Shown piece after piece: positions 23,717-31,431 of a stretch of 64,000 nt of DNA (within the stretch, counting starts at the first letter, position 1; each line of letters opens with the position of its first letter). The notes under the pieces were generated by a model. It ran no database searches, was not told where the DNA came from, and was given only the letters and a program-made list of their open reading frames with translations. The stretch spans positions 1 through 64,000 of the forward strand of contig JACQAZ010000021.1 of the NCBI GenBank assembly GCA_016194705.1, given 5' to 3'. The position numbers and the translations under genes are program-made. Source of the DNA: Elusimicrobiota bacterium (GTDB lineage Bacteria; Elusimicrobiota; Elusimicrobia; UBA1565; UBA9628).

Positions 23717-24732
23717 TGTATCGTGAGCACGACCTTGCCGATGTTCTGGCGGCTCTGGATGAAGTCGTGGGCCTTGCCCGCGAGCTGCAGCGGGAAGGTC
23801 GCGCCGACGACGGGCTCGATCTTGCCCCGGTCCCACCAAAGTGCTAGCTGGGTCATCGCGGTCGCGAAGACCTCCTTCTGCTCGGTCATGCGCCCCAGGT
23901 GCAGGCCGATGACGCCCTTGTTGTTCATCATGAGGTCGAAGGGCGAGAAACTCGGGCTGCGCAGCCACTGCCAGGCGGTGTTGAGGAGCTTGCGTTCGGG
24001 TCCGGTCGAGGCGGCCGAAAATCCGTACATGATGAGCTTGCCGGTCTTGGCGAGACACCGGTAGCTCCTGGAGAAGCTCGAGCCCCCGACGGGGTCCAGC
24101 GCGAGGTGGACGCCAGCGCCCGAAGTCAGCTTCATGACTTCCTTCTCGAAGTTTTGCGAGCGGTAGTCGATGCAGTGGTGCACGCCCTGACGCTTCAGAA
24201 AATCGTGCTTCGAGGAGGAGGCCGTGCCGAATATCTCCGCCTCATAGATCTTGGCGATCTGAGTCGCGGCGATGCCCACCCCGCCGCCGACGCTGTGGAT
24301 GAGCACCTTGTTGCCCTTTTGGAGATGGCCCTGCTCGACCAAGGCCAGATAGGCGGTCATGTAGTTGACCGCCAACGCCGCGCCGGCCTCGAAGGTCTTG
24401 CCGTCGGGTATGCGGAACACCTCGGCCGCGTTGGCGATCAAGGTGTCGGCGTAGCCGCCGAAATTGGTCGGGACCACGACGCGCTCGCCCGCGCGCGGGT
24501 TGATGACGCCGGGGCCGGCGAGGTCGACGACGCCCGCGGCCTCGTAGCCGGGCACGAACGGCGGAGGCGGGGCGCCGGGGTAGAGCCCCATGCGCATGAG
24601 GATGTCGGCGAAGTTGATGCCGACGGCCTTGACCCTGACGCGGATCTGGCCGGCCCCGGGCGTCGGGTCGGGGCTCTCGCGCAGGTCGAGGACCTCGGGG
24701 CCGCCGTGGGCCGTGATGTAAACGGATTTCAC
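23713..24732 (-). CDS. NADPH:quinone oxidoreductase-like MDR protein
   Basis: The 339-residue medium-chain dehydrogenase/reductase begins 'VKSVYITAHGGPEVLDL' and carries the family's 'GINFADILMRMGLYPGAPP', the NADPH-binding 'VLIHSVGGGVGIAATQIAK' and 'GASGVHLALDPVGG'-type segments ('GAGVHLALDPVGGSSF'). It lacks the zinc ligands of alcohol dehydrogenases, as in quinone reductases and the VAT1-like group. GTG at 24732 is the start. It heads the operon with the phosphatase and GGDEF genes; the functional link among the three is not clear. Confidence 0.85.
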   Translation of the reverse strand: MKSVYITAHGGPEVLDLRESPDPTPGAGQIRVRVKAVGINFADILMRMGLYPGAPPPPFVPGYEAAGVVDLAGPGVINPRAGERVVVPTNFGGYADTLIANAAEVFRIPDGKTFEAGAALAVNYMTAYLALVEQGHLQKGNKVLIHSVGGGVGIAATQIAKIYEAEIFGTASSSKHDFLKRQGVHHCIDYRSQNFEKEVMKLTSGAGVHLALDPVGGSSFSRSYRCLAKTGKLIMYGFSAASTGPERKLLNTAWQWLRSPSFSPFDLMMNNKGVIGLHLGRMTEQKEVFATAMTQLALWWDRGKIEPVVGATFPLQLAGKAHDFIQSRQNIGKVVLTIQ

Positions 24733-24770
24733 GACAAAAGCCTACAAAATAACGGCTCGCCCAAGTAAGG

Positions 24771-24776
24771 TATGAT
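24771..24776 (+). promoter_or_regulatory. -10 element of the M19 dipeptidase gene
   Basis: TATGAT ends seven bases before the ATG at 24784. No Shine-Dalgarno is present, which again suggests a leaderless mRNA. It makes the ATG at 24772, which sits inside the -10, unlikely as a start. Confidence 0.4.
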
Positions 24777-24783
24777 ACGCCCC

Positions 24784-25935
24784 ATGACGGGCAAATGGTT
24801 GCGGCGGCTCGGTCTGGCGGTTTTTCTCCTGGGTCTCGTTTGGGCGCTGCTTCCATCCTGGGTCGACCGCGGCTTCAACCGCGTGCGCGGTTCCAAGCCG
24901 GCTTCCAAACGGGCGCGCAAGCTCGCGGCGACCTTATCCATCGCCGACTTGCACGCCGATTCGTTGTTGTGGGGCCGATCTCTTCTTCGCCGCAATACCC
25001 GCGGGCAAGTCGACATACCGCGCCTCATCGAGGGGCATGTCGCCTTGCAGGTCTTCGGTCTCGTCACGAAGATGCCGCGGCATCTCTCCGGCAGCATGGA
25101 CGCGCGCACCGACTGGATCATCTGGATGTCCTGGGCGCAGCTGTGGCCGTGGCGGACGCACGCGAGTCTGGCTGAGCGGGCGCTCTACCAGGCGGGGCGC
25201 CTCAAGCGCTGCTCGGAGCAGTCCGGCAGTCACTTCATGCTGATCCGCTCCGGGAGGGACCTCTACGATTATCTGGAAGCTCGTAAGCGCAAGCCGGACA
25301 TGACGGCGGGCCTGCTCGCGGTCGAGGGGGCGCACGCCTTGGAGGGGGATCTCGACGCTCTCGACCGGTTTTATGAGGCGGGCGTGCGCATGATGTCGCC
25401 GACCCACTTCTTCGACACGGAGATGGGGGGCTCGGCGCACGGCAGGGTCAAGGGCGGGCTGGCTCCACTGGGCCGCCGCTGGGTCGTCGAGATGGAGAAA
25501 CGGCGCATGATCGTCGACGTCGCGCACGCCTCGCCGCGGACGGTCGCCGATGTCCTGGCCTTGGCCAAGCGGCCGGTTGTGGTCTCGCACACGGGCGTGC
25601 GCGGGACCTGCGACAACCAGCGCAACCTCTCCGACGAGCAGCTGCGCGCGGTCGCCAAGAACGGCGGACTCGTCGGGATCGGCTACTGGGAGATGGCGGT
25701 GTGCGGGAAGGACGCGAATTCCGTGGCGCGCGCGATCCGGTACGCGGCCAACGTGATCGGCGTCGAGCACGTGGCGCTGGGATCGGATTTCGACGGCGCC
25801 ATCGCGGCGCCCTTCGACGCGGCGCACTTGGACGTCCTGGTCGACGCGCTGCTGGCCCAGGGGTTCAAGGACGACGAGATCCGGCGGATCATGGGGGAGA
25901 ACACGCTGGACTTCTTGGCCCGGAATCTCCCCTAA
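24784..25935 (+). CDS. Membrane dipeptidase (M19, renal dipeptidase family)
   Basis: This is a 383-residue zinc peptidase with an N-terminal membrane anchor ('LGLAVFLLGLVWALLPSWV'). Family motifs include the HxD ligand pair in 'IADLHADSLLWG', the bridging Glu in 'LLAVEGAHALEGD', 'MIVDVAHASPRTV', 'VVVSHTGVRGTCDNQRNLSD', and 'HVALGSDFDGA' with 'IMGENTLDFLARNL' at the end. It would cleave dipeptides, including D-containing ones, outside the inner membrane. The stop overlaps that of the convergent antitoxin gene by four bases. Confidence 0.88.
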   Translation: MTGKWLRRLGLAVFLLGLVWALLPSWVDRGFNRVRGSKPASKRARKLAATLSIADLHADSLLWGRSLLRRNTRGQVDIPRLIEGHVALQVFGLVTKMPRHLSGSMDARTDWIIWMSWAQLWPWRTHASLAERALYQAGRLKRCSEQSGSHFMLIRSGRDLYDYLEARKRKPDMTAGLLAVEGAHALEGDLDALDRFYEAGVRMMSPTHFFDTEMGGSAHGRVKGGLAPLGRRWVVEMEKRRMIVDVAHASPRTVADVLALAKRPVVVSHTGVRGTCDNQRNLSDEQLRAVAKNGGLVGIGYWEMAVCGKDANSVARAIRYAANVIGVEHVALGSDFDGAIAAPFDAAHLDVLVDALLAQGFKDDEIRRIMGENTLDFLARNLP

Positions 25936-26234
25936 GCGGCCCGATGAGTTGCCGGCTCGATGCGCAGTCTCAGCTTCGACGCGGCCAGCACGCGCATGAG
26001 GCTCTTCCATTCTGGATTCCCACTTTTTGAGAACATCTTGTTCAGGCTCACGCGGTGGACTTTCGCTTTGTCGGCGATGACCTTCACGCCGTGTGCGCGG
26101 GCCACGTTGTAATAGGCGGTCAGGAAGTCGCCCGGATCGTCTCCTTCCAGGGCCGCGTTAAGGTAGCCGGCCGCCTCTTTGGGATCCTTCAGCCAGTTCC
26201 AAAGCCATTCGTAATAATCCCCGTCGGGCGTCAT
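25932..26234 (-). CDS. HigA-type antitoxin
   Basis: The 100-residue protein contains 'AAGYLNAALEGDDPGDFLTAYYNVARAHGVKVIADKAKVHRVSLNKMFS', the addiction-module antidote form of a helix-turn-helix domain, followed by 'KSLMRVLAASKLRLRI'. It should neutralise the toxin encoded just upstream and bind their common operator. The ATG at 26234 overlaps the toxin stop (ATGA). The upstream in-frame extension has no ribosome site. Confidence 0.85.
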   Translation of the reverse strand: MTPDGDYYEWLWNWLKDPKEAAGYLNAALEGDDPGDFLTAYYNVARAHGVKVIADKAKVHRVSLNKMFSKSGNPEWKSLMRVLAASKLRLRIEPATHRAA

Positions 26235-26554
26235 TTTCGACTCCGATGGTCTGCCCAGTATTCGTGGGCGTTTGCGATGTCCCGGTCCTGGCTTTTCTTG
26301 TTTCCGCCGCATAACAGTATGATCAATTCCTCGCCGGATAGCCCCGCGTAGACCCGATACCCCGGACCAAAATCCACTCTGAGTTCGATGATCCCGCCAC
26401 CGACCGTCCGAAAATCTCCGAGATTGCCCTTTGCGGCCCGGTCGATCCTGCGAAGAATGATAAAGCGGCCTGCGGCATCCTTGAGACTCGCGATCCAGTC
26501 CTGGAACGGCACTGTGCCATCCGGAGTTCGATAGTACCGTAGGATCTTGGTCAT
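26231..26554 (-). CDS. HigB-type toxin (RelE superfamily)
   Basis: The 107-residue protein has the addiction-module killer layout: 'ILRYYRTPDGTVPFQDWIASLKD', 'GNLGDFRTVGGGIIELRVDFGPGYRVYAG', and 'IILLCGGNKKSQDRDIANAHEYW'. These mRNA interferases cut RNA on the ribosome. Toxin first, antitoxin second is the usual HigBA order. Confidence 0.87.
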   Translation of the reverse strand: MTKILRYYRTPDGTVPFQDWIASLKDAAGRFIILRRIDRAAKGNLGDFRTVGGGIIELRVDFGPGYRVYAGLSGEELIILLCGGNKKSQDRDIANAHEYWADHRSRK

Positions 26555-26586
26555 TGTTATGGTAGCCTATAGTTTACCGATGCGCA

Positions 26587-26649
26587 AGGCCCAATTTGGG
26601 CCTAATATGTAGAGATACGATTGAGGCCCCCAAATTGTTCCCATCGTAT
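26587..26649. promoter_or_regulatory. Palindromes in the control region of the HigBA genes
   Basis: A palindrome AGGCCCA-ATT-TGGGCCT lies at 26587-26603. A second inverted repeat, ATACGAT (26615-26621) with ATCGTAT (26643-26649), flanks the position where the divergent gene's -35 begins. Both would suit binding by a dimeric antitoxin and could couple repression of both directions. Confidence 0.4.
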
Positions 26650-26677
26650 TGACGATTTACTTGCGAACGCGTAGAAT
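26649..26677 (+). promoter_or_regulatory. Sigma70-type promoter of the hydroxylase-like gene
   Basis: TTGACG (26649-26654), an exact 17-nt spacer, and TAGAAT (26672-26677) are near consensus. Transcription should start about 26684, two or three bases before the GTG at 26687, so the transcript is essentially leaderless. Confidence 0.6.
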
Positions 26678-26686
26678 CCCGGCAAG

Positions 26687-27346
26687 GTGATACCGAAGCC
26701 TGTCGCGCAGTTCCGGGAGAAGTATCGTCTTGAGGAGGTCCCGGGATATTATTCCGGGCTGGGACATTTTCTCTTCACGACTTCCGCGGGCTTGGGCACG
26801 ATCGCGTGGGCCGTGCGTTCGCTCGATGGCCCGAGCGCCGTCGAATCGCTGATCGTTCCCGCGACGTTTCTCTACGCCAATGCCGTCGAGTACTTCGCGC
26901 ACAAGAACCCGATGCACCGCCGTCTTCCGGGTCTAGGCCTGGTCTTCCAGCGGCACACCCTCGAGCATCACCGCTTCTACACGCACGACGCCATGGCGCT
27001 CGAGGAAGCCCGCGACGTCAGGATGGTCCTGTTTCCGCCGCTGCTCGTGATCTTCTTCTTCGGGCTCTTCGCGCTGCCCGTAGGGTTCCTGGCGGGGAGG
27101 CTGCTCTCGCCCAACGCGGGCTGGCTCTTCACCGCGACCGCGATGGCGTATTTCCTAAATTACGAATGGCTGCATCTGCTCTACCACATGCCGGAGGATC
27201 GGGCTCTGGCGCGGTGGAGGCCGGTGGCGCTGCTCAAGGCGCATCACCGGGCGCATCACGACCCGAGGCTCATGAGCGAGTGGAACTTCAACATCACCTA
27301 CCCGCTCTGCGACTGGCTCTTCGGGACCCGCCGTCAGGGCGCGTAG
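26687..27346 (+). CDS. Fatty acid hydroxylase / sterol desaturase-like membrane protein
   Basis: This is a 219-residue multi-pass protein of the di-iron hydroxylase superfamily. His-rich motifs include 'EYFAHKNPMHRRL', 'RHTLEHHRFYTHDAM', 'WLHLLYHMPED' and 'KAHHRAHHDPRLM', with four to five hydrophobic helices between them. It likely hydroxylates or desaturates a lipid. The GTG start at 26687 follows a strong promoter almost directly. It ends inside the convergent gene by 13 bases. Confidence 0.8.
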   Translation: MIPKPVAQFREKYRLEEVPGYYSGLGHFLFTTSAGLGTIAWAVRSLDGPSAVESLIVPATFLYANAVEYFAHKNPMHRRLPGLGLVFQRHTLEHHRFYTHDAMALEEARDVRMVLFPPLLVIFFFGLFALPVGFLAGRLLSPNAGWLFTATAMAYFLNYEWLHLLYHMPEDRALARWRPVALLKAHHRAHHDPRLMSEWNFNITYPLCDWLFGTRRQGA

Positions 27347-28263
27347 TACCAGCGGCCCGAGGCGTCCTGCCACTGCACGCGGCCGTCGCGGGCGATCTCG
27401 AAGCGCGAGACGCTCGAGCCGATGCGCGACGCGTTCTTGTAGAGGTTCGACGAGGTGTCGAGCCAGATCGCGTCGCCGGTGTAGGGCGCGACCTCCCAGC
27501 GGGATACGCTCGAGCCCAGACGGGTGGAATCCTTGTAGATGTTGCTCGAGCTGTCGGTCCAGACGACCGAACCGGTGTAGTCGTTGACGGAGAACCGCTG
27601 GGCGCTGGAGCCCAGGCGCTCGCGGTTCTTGTAGATGTTGCCGCTCGTGTCGGTCCAGCCGACGTCCCCGGTGAAGAGGCCCGAGGCGAACTGCGACACG
27701 GAGCTCCCGAGCCGCTCCTGATCCTTGAACAGATAGCCCGACGAATCGCTCCACACCACGGTCCCGGTCCAGCCGTTGAGGGCGACGCGGTTGGCCGAAC
27801 TTCCGAGGGTCTCGTTGTTCTTATGGATGTAGCCCGAGGAATCGGTCCACATGACGTCCCCTGAGTTCCAGGCGATGTCGAAGGATGAGACCGAGCTTCC
27901 CAGCGAGGAGTCGTTCTTGTGGATCGCGCCCCAGGTATCGGTCCAGGCGACGTCGCCCGAGCAGGACGTCTTGAAGTCCCGCGCGGATGAGCCGAGCCTG
28001 GCGCCGTCTTTGAAGATGTCGCCCCAGCTGTCGACGTGGACGAGGGGCTTGTTGCAGCGGTAATTCGGGTCGGGATAGACGATCTCGCGCGGGAGAGGCG
28101 GCAGGACGGCCCTTGCGGGGACGGGTGCCGCGGCGCGTTGGAAGCGAAGGGCAGGCACCGCGAGGCCGGCGAAATCGAGGCGCGCGGCGGCGGACATCTT
28201 CTCCGCGAGCTGGGCTTGGGCGGGCGCTGCAAGGAGAACGGCGAGGGCGATGAGGCGATTCAT
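27334..28263 (-). CDS. Secreted protein of 32-residue tandem repeats (propeller-like)
   Basis: The 309-residue protein has a signal peptide ('LIALAVLLAAPAQA') and, from about residue 75, seven tandem repeats of about 32 residues with the pattern 'WTDSSGxIxKNxxRLGSS', followed by a closing partial repeat 'WQDASGRWYY'. Seven units plus a partial strand suggest a seven-bladed beta-propeller. Tryptophan and 'DSSG' positions are invariant, similar in spirit to tectonin or WG repeats, but I do not recognise the exact family. A role in binding outside the cell is inference. The ATG follows GGAGG; a TATAAT lies upstream. Confidence 0.7.
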   Translation of the reverse strand: MNRLIALAVLLAAPAQAQLAEKMSAAARLDFAGLAVPALRFQRAAAPVPARAVLPPLPREIVYPDPNYRCNKPLVHVDSWGDIFKDGARLGSSARDFKTSCSGDVAWTDTWGAIHKNDSSLGSSVSSFDIAWNSGDVMWTDSSGYIHKNNETLGSSANRVALNGWTGTVVWSDSSGYLFKDQERLGSSVSQFASGLFTGDVGWTDTSGNIYKNRERLGSSAQRFSVNDYTGSVVWTDSSSNIYKDSTRLGSSVSRWEVAPYTGDAIWLDTSSNLYKNASRIGSSVSRFEIARDGRVQWQDASGRWYYAP

Positions 28264-28289
28264 GGGCTCCTCCGTTTTGGGACGATTCG

Positions 28290-28295
28290 ATTATA
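28290..28295 (-). promoter_or_regulatory. -10 element of the repeat-protein gene
   Basis: The minus strand reads TATAAT about 26 bases upstream of the ATG at 28263. No clear -35 is visible 17 bases further. Confidence 0.4.
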
Positions 28296-28305
28296 CAAAG
28301 TCCCG

Positions 28306-29478
28306 TCAGAAAAAGTAGCGGAAAAGGTAGAAGAACCACTCGAGCAGGCGGTCGCTCCAGGGGCGCCTGCGCCACTCGGAGAGCTTGATCTCGCGCGACT
28401 CGGCCATGTCGGACTTGATCCGGTGCGCGAGCTGCACGGAGAACTCCCGGTCCAGGACGTGAAGGTTGACCTCGAGATTGTGCATGAGACTGCGGTGGTC
28501 CATGTTGTAGGAGCCCACCGCCGACCACACCCCGTCGACGTCGGCGATCTTGGCGTGCAGGATCGAGCCCGAGTATTGGAACAGGCGCACGCCGTGGCGC
28601 AGAAGGAAGTCGTAGCGGTAGCGCGAGGCGTACCAGACCGAGAGGATGTCGGAGCGCCCCTGCACGAGAATCTTGACGCTGACGCCGCGGCGCGCCGCCG
28701 CGCCCAGAGCCCTTCGGATGCGGCGGTCGGGCAGAAAGTAGGCGTTGGCGATCAGGACCTCGCGCTGCGAGGCGCGCAAGGCGTTGAGGTAGGCCGAGCG
28801 GATGCGGTAGCGGTGCACGAACTCCTGGTTGGCGGCCACCCAGACCAGGCAATGGGCCGGCTTGTGCTCCGGATGGCCTTCCGAGCGAAACCAGCGTCCC
28901 GTCTCGCGGAACCAGACCGCGCGGAACAGGCGGTCGAGCTCGTAGGCCGCCGGCCCCTCGAGCTGGACGTGGGCGTCCCGCCAGCCCTCGCCGCCCTCGC
29001 GGACCTTGAGATGGGCGTCGGAGATGTTGACGCCGCCCGTGAAGGCCGTCTTGCCGTCGACGACGAGGATCTTGCGGTGGTCGCGCCGGCCCCAGGACCA
29101 GCGCGGGCGCCAGGGCGCGATGGGATGGTACTCGAGAATCTGGACCCCCGAGTTGCGCAGGCGGTTGACGAACACGGGATCGATGTCCATCGAGCCGACC
29201 GAGTCAAAGATCAGCCTCACGCGCACGCCGCGGCGGGCCTTCTCCTGGAGGCGGCGCGAGAACTCGAGCCCGGTCTGGTCGGAGCGCAGGATGTAGGTCT
29301 CGAGGTTGATCGTCTCCTTGGCGGCGTCGATCGCGTCCCACATGGCGCGGAAGACCGCTCCCCCGTCGGGCAGCAGGGCGAGCTTGTTGCCGCCGATGTA
29401 CTGGTCGAGATGGCGGGAGAAATCCCCCGAGCCCGGTCGGGCGCGGCGCAGGAGCGTGCGAAGGGATTGGAGTTCCAT
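28306..29478 (-). CDS. Cardiolipin synthase-like phospholipase D protein
   Basis: This 390-residue protein has two HKD motifs: 'DHRKILVVDGKTAFTGGVN' at about residue 140 and 'LHAKIADVDGVWSAVGSYN' at about 320. 'PDGGAVFRAMWDAIDAAKETINLETYIL' is typical of bacterial cardiolipin synthases. It lacks the two N-terminal membrane helices of ClsA, so it resembles the ClsB/ClsC type. The product would condense phosphatidylglycerol. The ATG at 29478 is divergent from the helicase gene 39 bp away. Confidence 0.85.
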   Translation of the reverse strand: MELQSLRTLLRRARPGSGDFSRHLDQYIGGNKLALLPDGGAVFRAMWDAIDAAKETINLETYILRSDQTGLEFSRRLQEKARRGVRVRLIFDSVGSMDIDPVFVNRLRNSGVQILEYHPIAPWRPRWSWGRRDHRKILVVDGKTAFTGGVNISDAHLKVREGGEGWRDAHVQLEGPAAYELDRLFRAVWFRETGRWFRSEGHPEHKPAHCLVWVAANQEFVHRYRIRSAYLNALRASQREVLIANAYFLPDRRIRRALGAAARRGVSVKILVQGRSDILSVWYASRYRYDFLLRHGVRLFQYSGSILHAKIADVDGVWSAVGSYNMDHRSLMHNLEVNLHVLDREFSVQLAHRIKSDMAESREIKLSEWRRRPWSDRLLEWFFYLFRYFF

Positions 29479-29517
29479 CCTGGACCCGAGTATAACAAAT
29501 GCTAAGATACCGTCGGG

Positions 29518-31431
29518 ATGGGAGGCAAAATTCACTTCGACCGGCTCTTGGAGCTGCTCGAGCTCGAGCGCGAGGCCGAGAAGGCCGAGAACCTCCGAGA
29601 GCTGCAGAAATTCCCGATCGCCACCCGCGAGGCCTTGGGCAAGACGGTCGCCGGGCTGACCCTGGACGGGATGGAGGGAGGGCTTGCCGGCATGACGATG
29701 CTGACCCTCTCGCGCGCGCCCGCCGGCGAGGAACTCGCGCCCTTCCACTCGATCTCGTCGGGCGACATCGTGCTCGTGACCTTCCCTCCGGGCAGCGATC
29801 CCGGAGCGATCGAGGGAACGATGTACCAGGTCGACGAGTACCGTGCGACCGTCGCGCTCAACGGCCCGCCGCCGAGCGCGCCGCGCGGGGGCCAGTTCCA
29901 GATCGACCTCCTGGGCTCGGACGCGACCTACCGGCGCATGAAGAAGGCGCTCGTGCACGTCTGCGAGACCAAGAAGACCCGCGCCGCGGAGCTGCGCGAG
30001 ATATTCATCGGTGAAAAAAAGCCGGAGATCGAGCGCAAGAAGCCGCATGTCGAGTTCTGCAACCAGAGGCTCAATTCATTCCAGCGCGAGGCCGTCGTGA
30101 AGTGCCTCGCCGCCGAGGACGCCGCCTTGGTCCACGGCCCGCCCGGAACCGGCAAGACGACCGTGCTCGTCGAGATCATCCGTCAGTCGGTCGGCCGCGG
30201 CGAACGCGTGCTGGCCACCGCGCCCTCGAACATCGCCGTCGACAACATGCTCGAGAAGCTCCACGAGACCGGCCTGCGAGTCGTGCGGCTCGGGCATCCC
30301 GCGCGGACCCTCGAGTTCCTGCGCCACAACAACCTCGCAGCGCTCGTCGAGGAGGACCCCGGCTACGACGAGGTGCGCGAGCTCGACGCCTGGCGGGAAC
30401 GCCTCATCAAGCGCAAGTCGCGCCACGGCCGCGGCGAGGGCCAGCTCGGCTACTCCGAGCGCCAGGACCGCGAGCGCGAGGTCCGCAAGCTCTGGCGCCA
30501 GGCGCGCGACATCGAACACGAGATCTCGCGGCGCATCCTCGCCTCGGCCCAGGTCGTGCTGGCGACGCACGGCGGCATCTCGCGCAAGCTCATCAAGGGC
30601 GACTTCGACCTCGTCTGCCTCGACGAGGCGTCCCAGGCCACCGAGCCGTTGTCCTGGATTCCTCTCACGATCGCCAAGAAGGCGGTCTTCGCGGGCGATG
30701 CGATGCAGCTGCCGCCCACGATCTATTCCAAGGTCGCCGCGGAAGGCGGCCTCGCCACGACGCTCTTCGACCGCTTGAAGGACATCCTGCCGGCCTCTCT
30801 GCAGACCTTGCTGCGCGTGCAGTACCGCATGCATGAGACGATCATGGGCTTCTCGTCCGAGCAGTTTTACGAGGGCAAGCTCATCGCGGATGAGTCGGTG
30901 CGCCTGCACACGGCCTCGGAACTCCCCGGCGTCTCGGCCGACGAGTTCACGAAGGTCCCGCTGATCTACGTCGACACGGCGGGCTCGGGCTTCGAGGAAT
31001 CGTGGAACGAGCTCTTGGAGAGCCGCGAGAACGAGGGGGAGGCGCGGCTGGCCGTCATGTTGCTCGACAAGCTTCTGGCAGCGGGACTTCAGCCGCGAGA
31101 TGTCGCCCTGCTGACGCCCTACGTGGCTCAGGCGAGGCTCTTGAAGTCGCTCGTGAAGATCCCGGGCCTCGAGATCGGCTCGGTCGACGGCTTCCAGGGC
31201 CGCGAGAAGGAGGGGACGATCGTGTCGCTCGTGCGCTCCAACTCGGACGCCGAGGTCGGCTTCCTCTCCGATACGCGGCGCATGAACGTCGCGATGACGC
31301 GCGCGCGGCGCCTGCTGATCGTGATCGGCGACTCGGCCACCATCGGCCAGCACCCCTTCTACGCGAAGTTCCTCGAGTACGTCGAGCGCAAAGGCGCCCA
31401 TCGCTCCTCCTACGAATGGGCGCCGGCCTGA
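29518..31431 (+). CDS. Superfamily I DNA/RNA helicase (IGHMBP2-like)
   Basis: The 637-residue helicase has motif I 'LVHGPPGTGKTTVLVEII', Ia 'ATAPSNIAVDNMLEKL', II 'LVCLDEASQATEPL', III 'AVFAGDAMQLPPTI', IV-VI 'LLRVQYRMHETI', 'GSVDGFQGREKEGTIVSLVRSN' and 'NVAMTRARRLLIVIGD'. The N-terminal 170 residues form the beta-barrel domain of the Upf1-like group, 5'-3' helicases. It probably acts in nucleic-acid repair. The last 16 bases overlap the following gene. Confidence 0.9.
   Translation: MGGKIHFDRLLELLELEREAEKAENLRELQKFPIATREALGKTVAGLTLDGMEGGLAGMTMLTLSRAPAGEELAPFHSISSGDIVLVTFPPGSDPGAIEGTMYQVDEYRATVALNGPPPSAPRGGQFQIDLLGSDATYRRMKKALVHVCETKKTRAAELREIFIGEKKPEIERKKPHVEFCNQRLNSFQREAVVKCLAAEDAALVHGPPGTGKTTVLVEIIRQSVGRGERVLATAPSNIAVDNMLEKLHETGLRVVRLGHPARTLEFLRHNNLAALVEEDPGYDEVRELDAWRERLIKRKSRHGRGEGQLGYSERQDREREVRKLWRQARDIEHEISRRILASAQVVLATHGGISRKLIKGDFDLVCLDEASQATEPLSWIPLTIAKKAVFAGDAMQLPPTIYSKVAAEGGLATTLFDRLKDILPASLQTLLRVQYRMHETIMGFSSEQFYEGKLIADESVRLHTASELPGVSADEFTKVPLIYVDTAGSGFEESWNELLESRENEGEARLAVMLLDKLLAAGLQPRDVALLTPYVAQARLLKSLVKIPGLEIGSVDGFQGREKEGTIVSLVRSNSDAEVGFLSDTRRMNVAMTRARRLLIVIGDSATIGQHPFYAKFLEYVERKGAHRSSYEWAPA

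Noticed and set aside
28036..29505. Open plus-strand frame opposite the propeller protein and the PLD gene
   Set aside because: No domain or start signal; the minus-strand HKD motifs and tandem repeats define the real genes.
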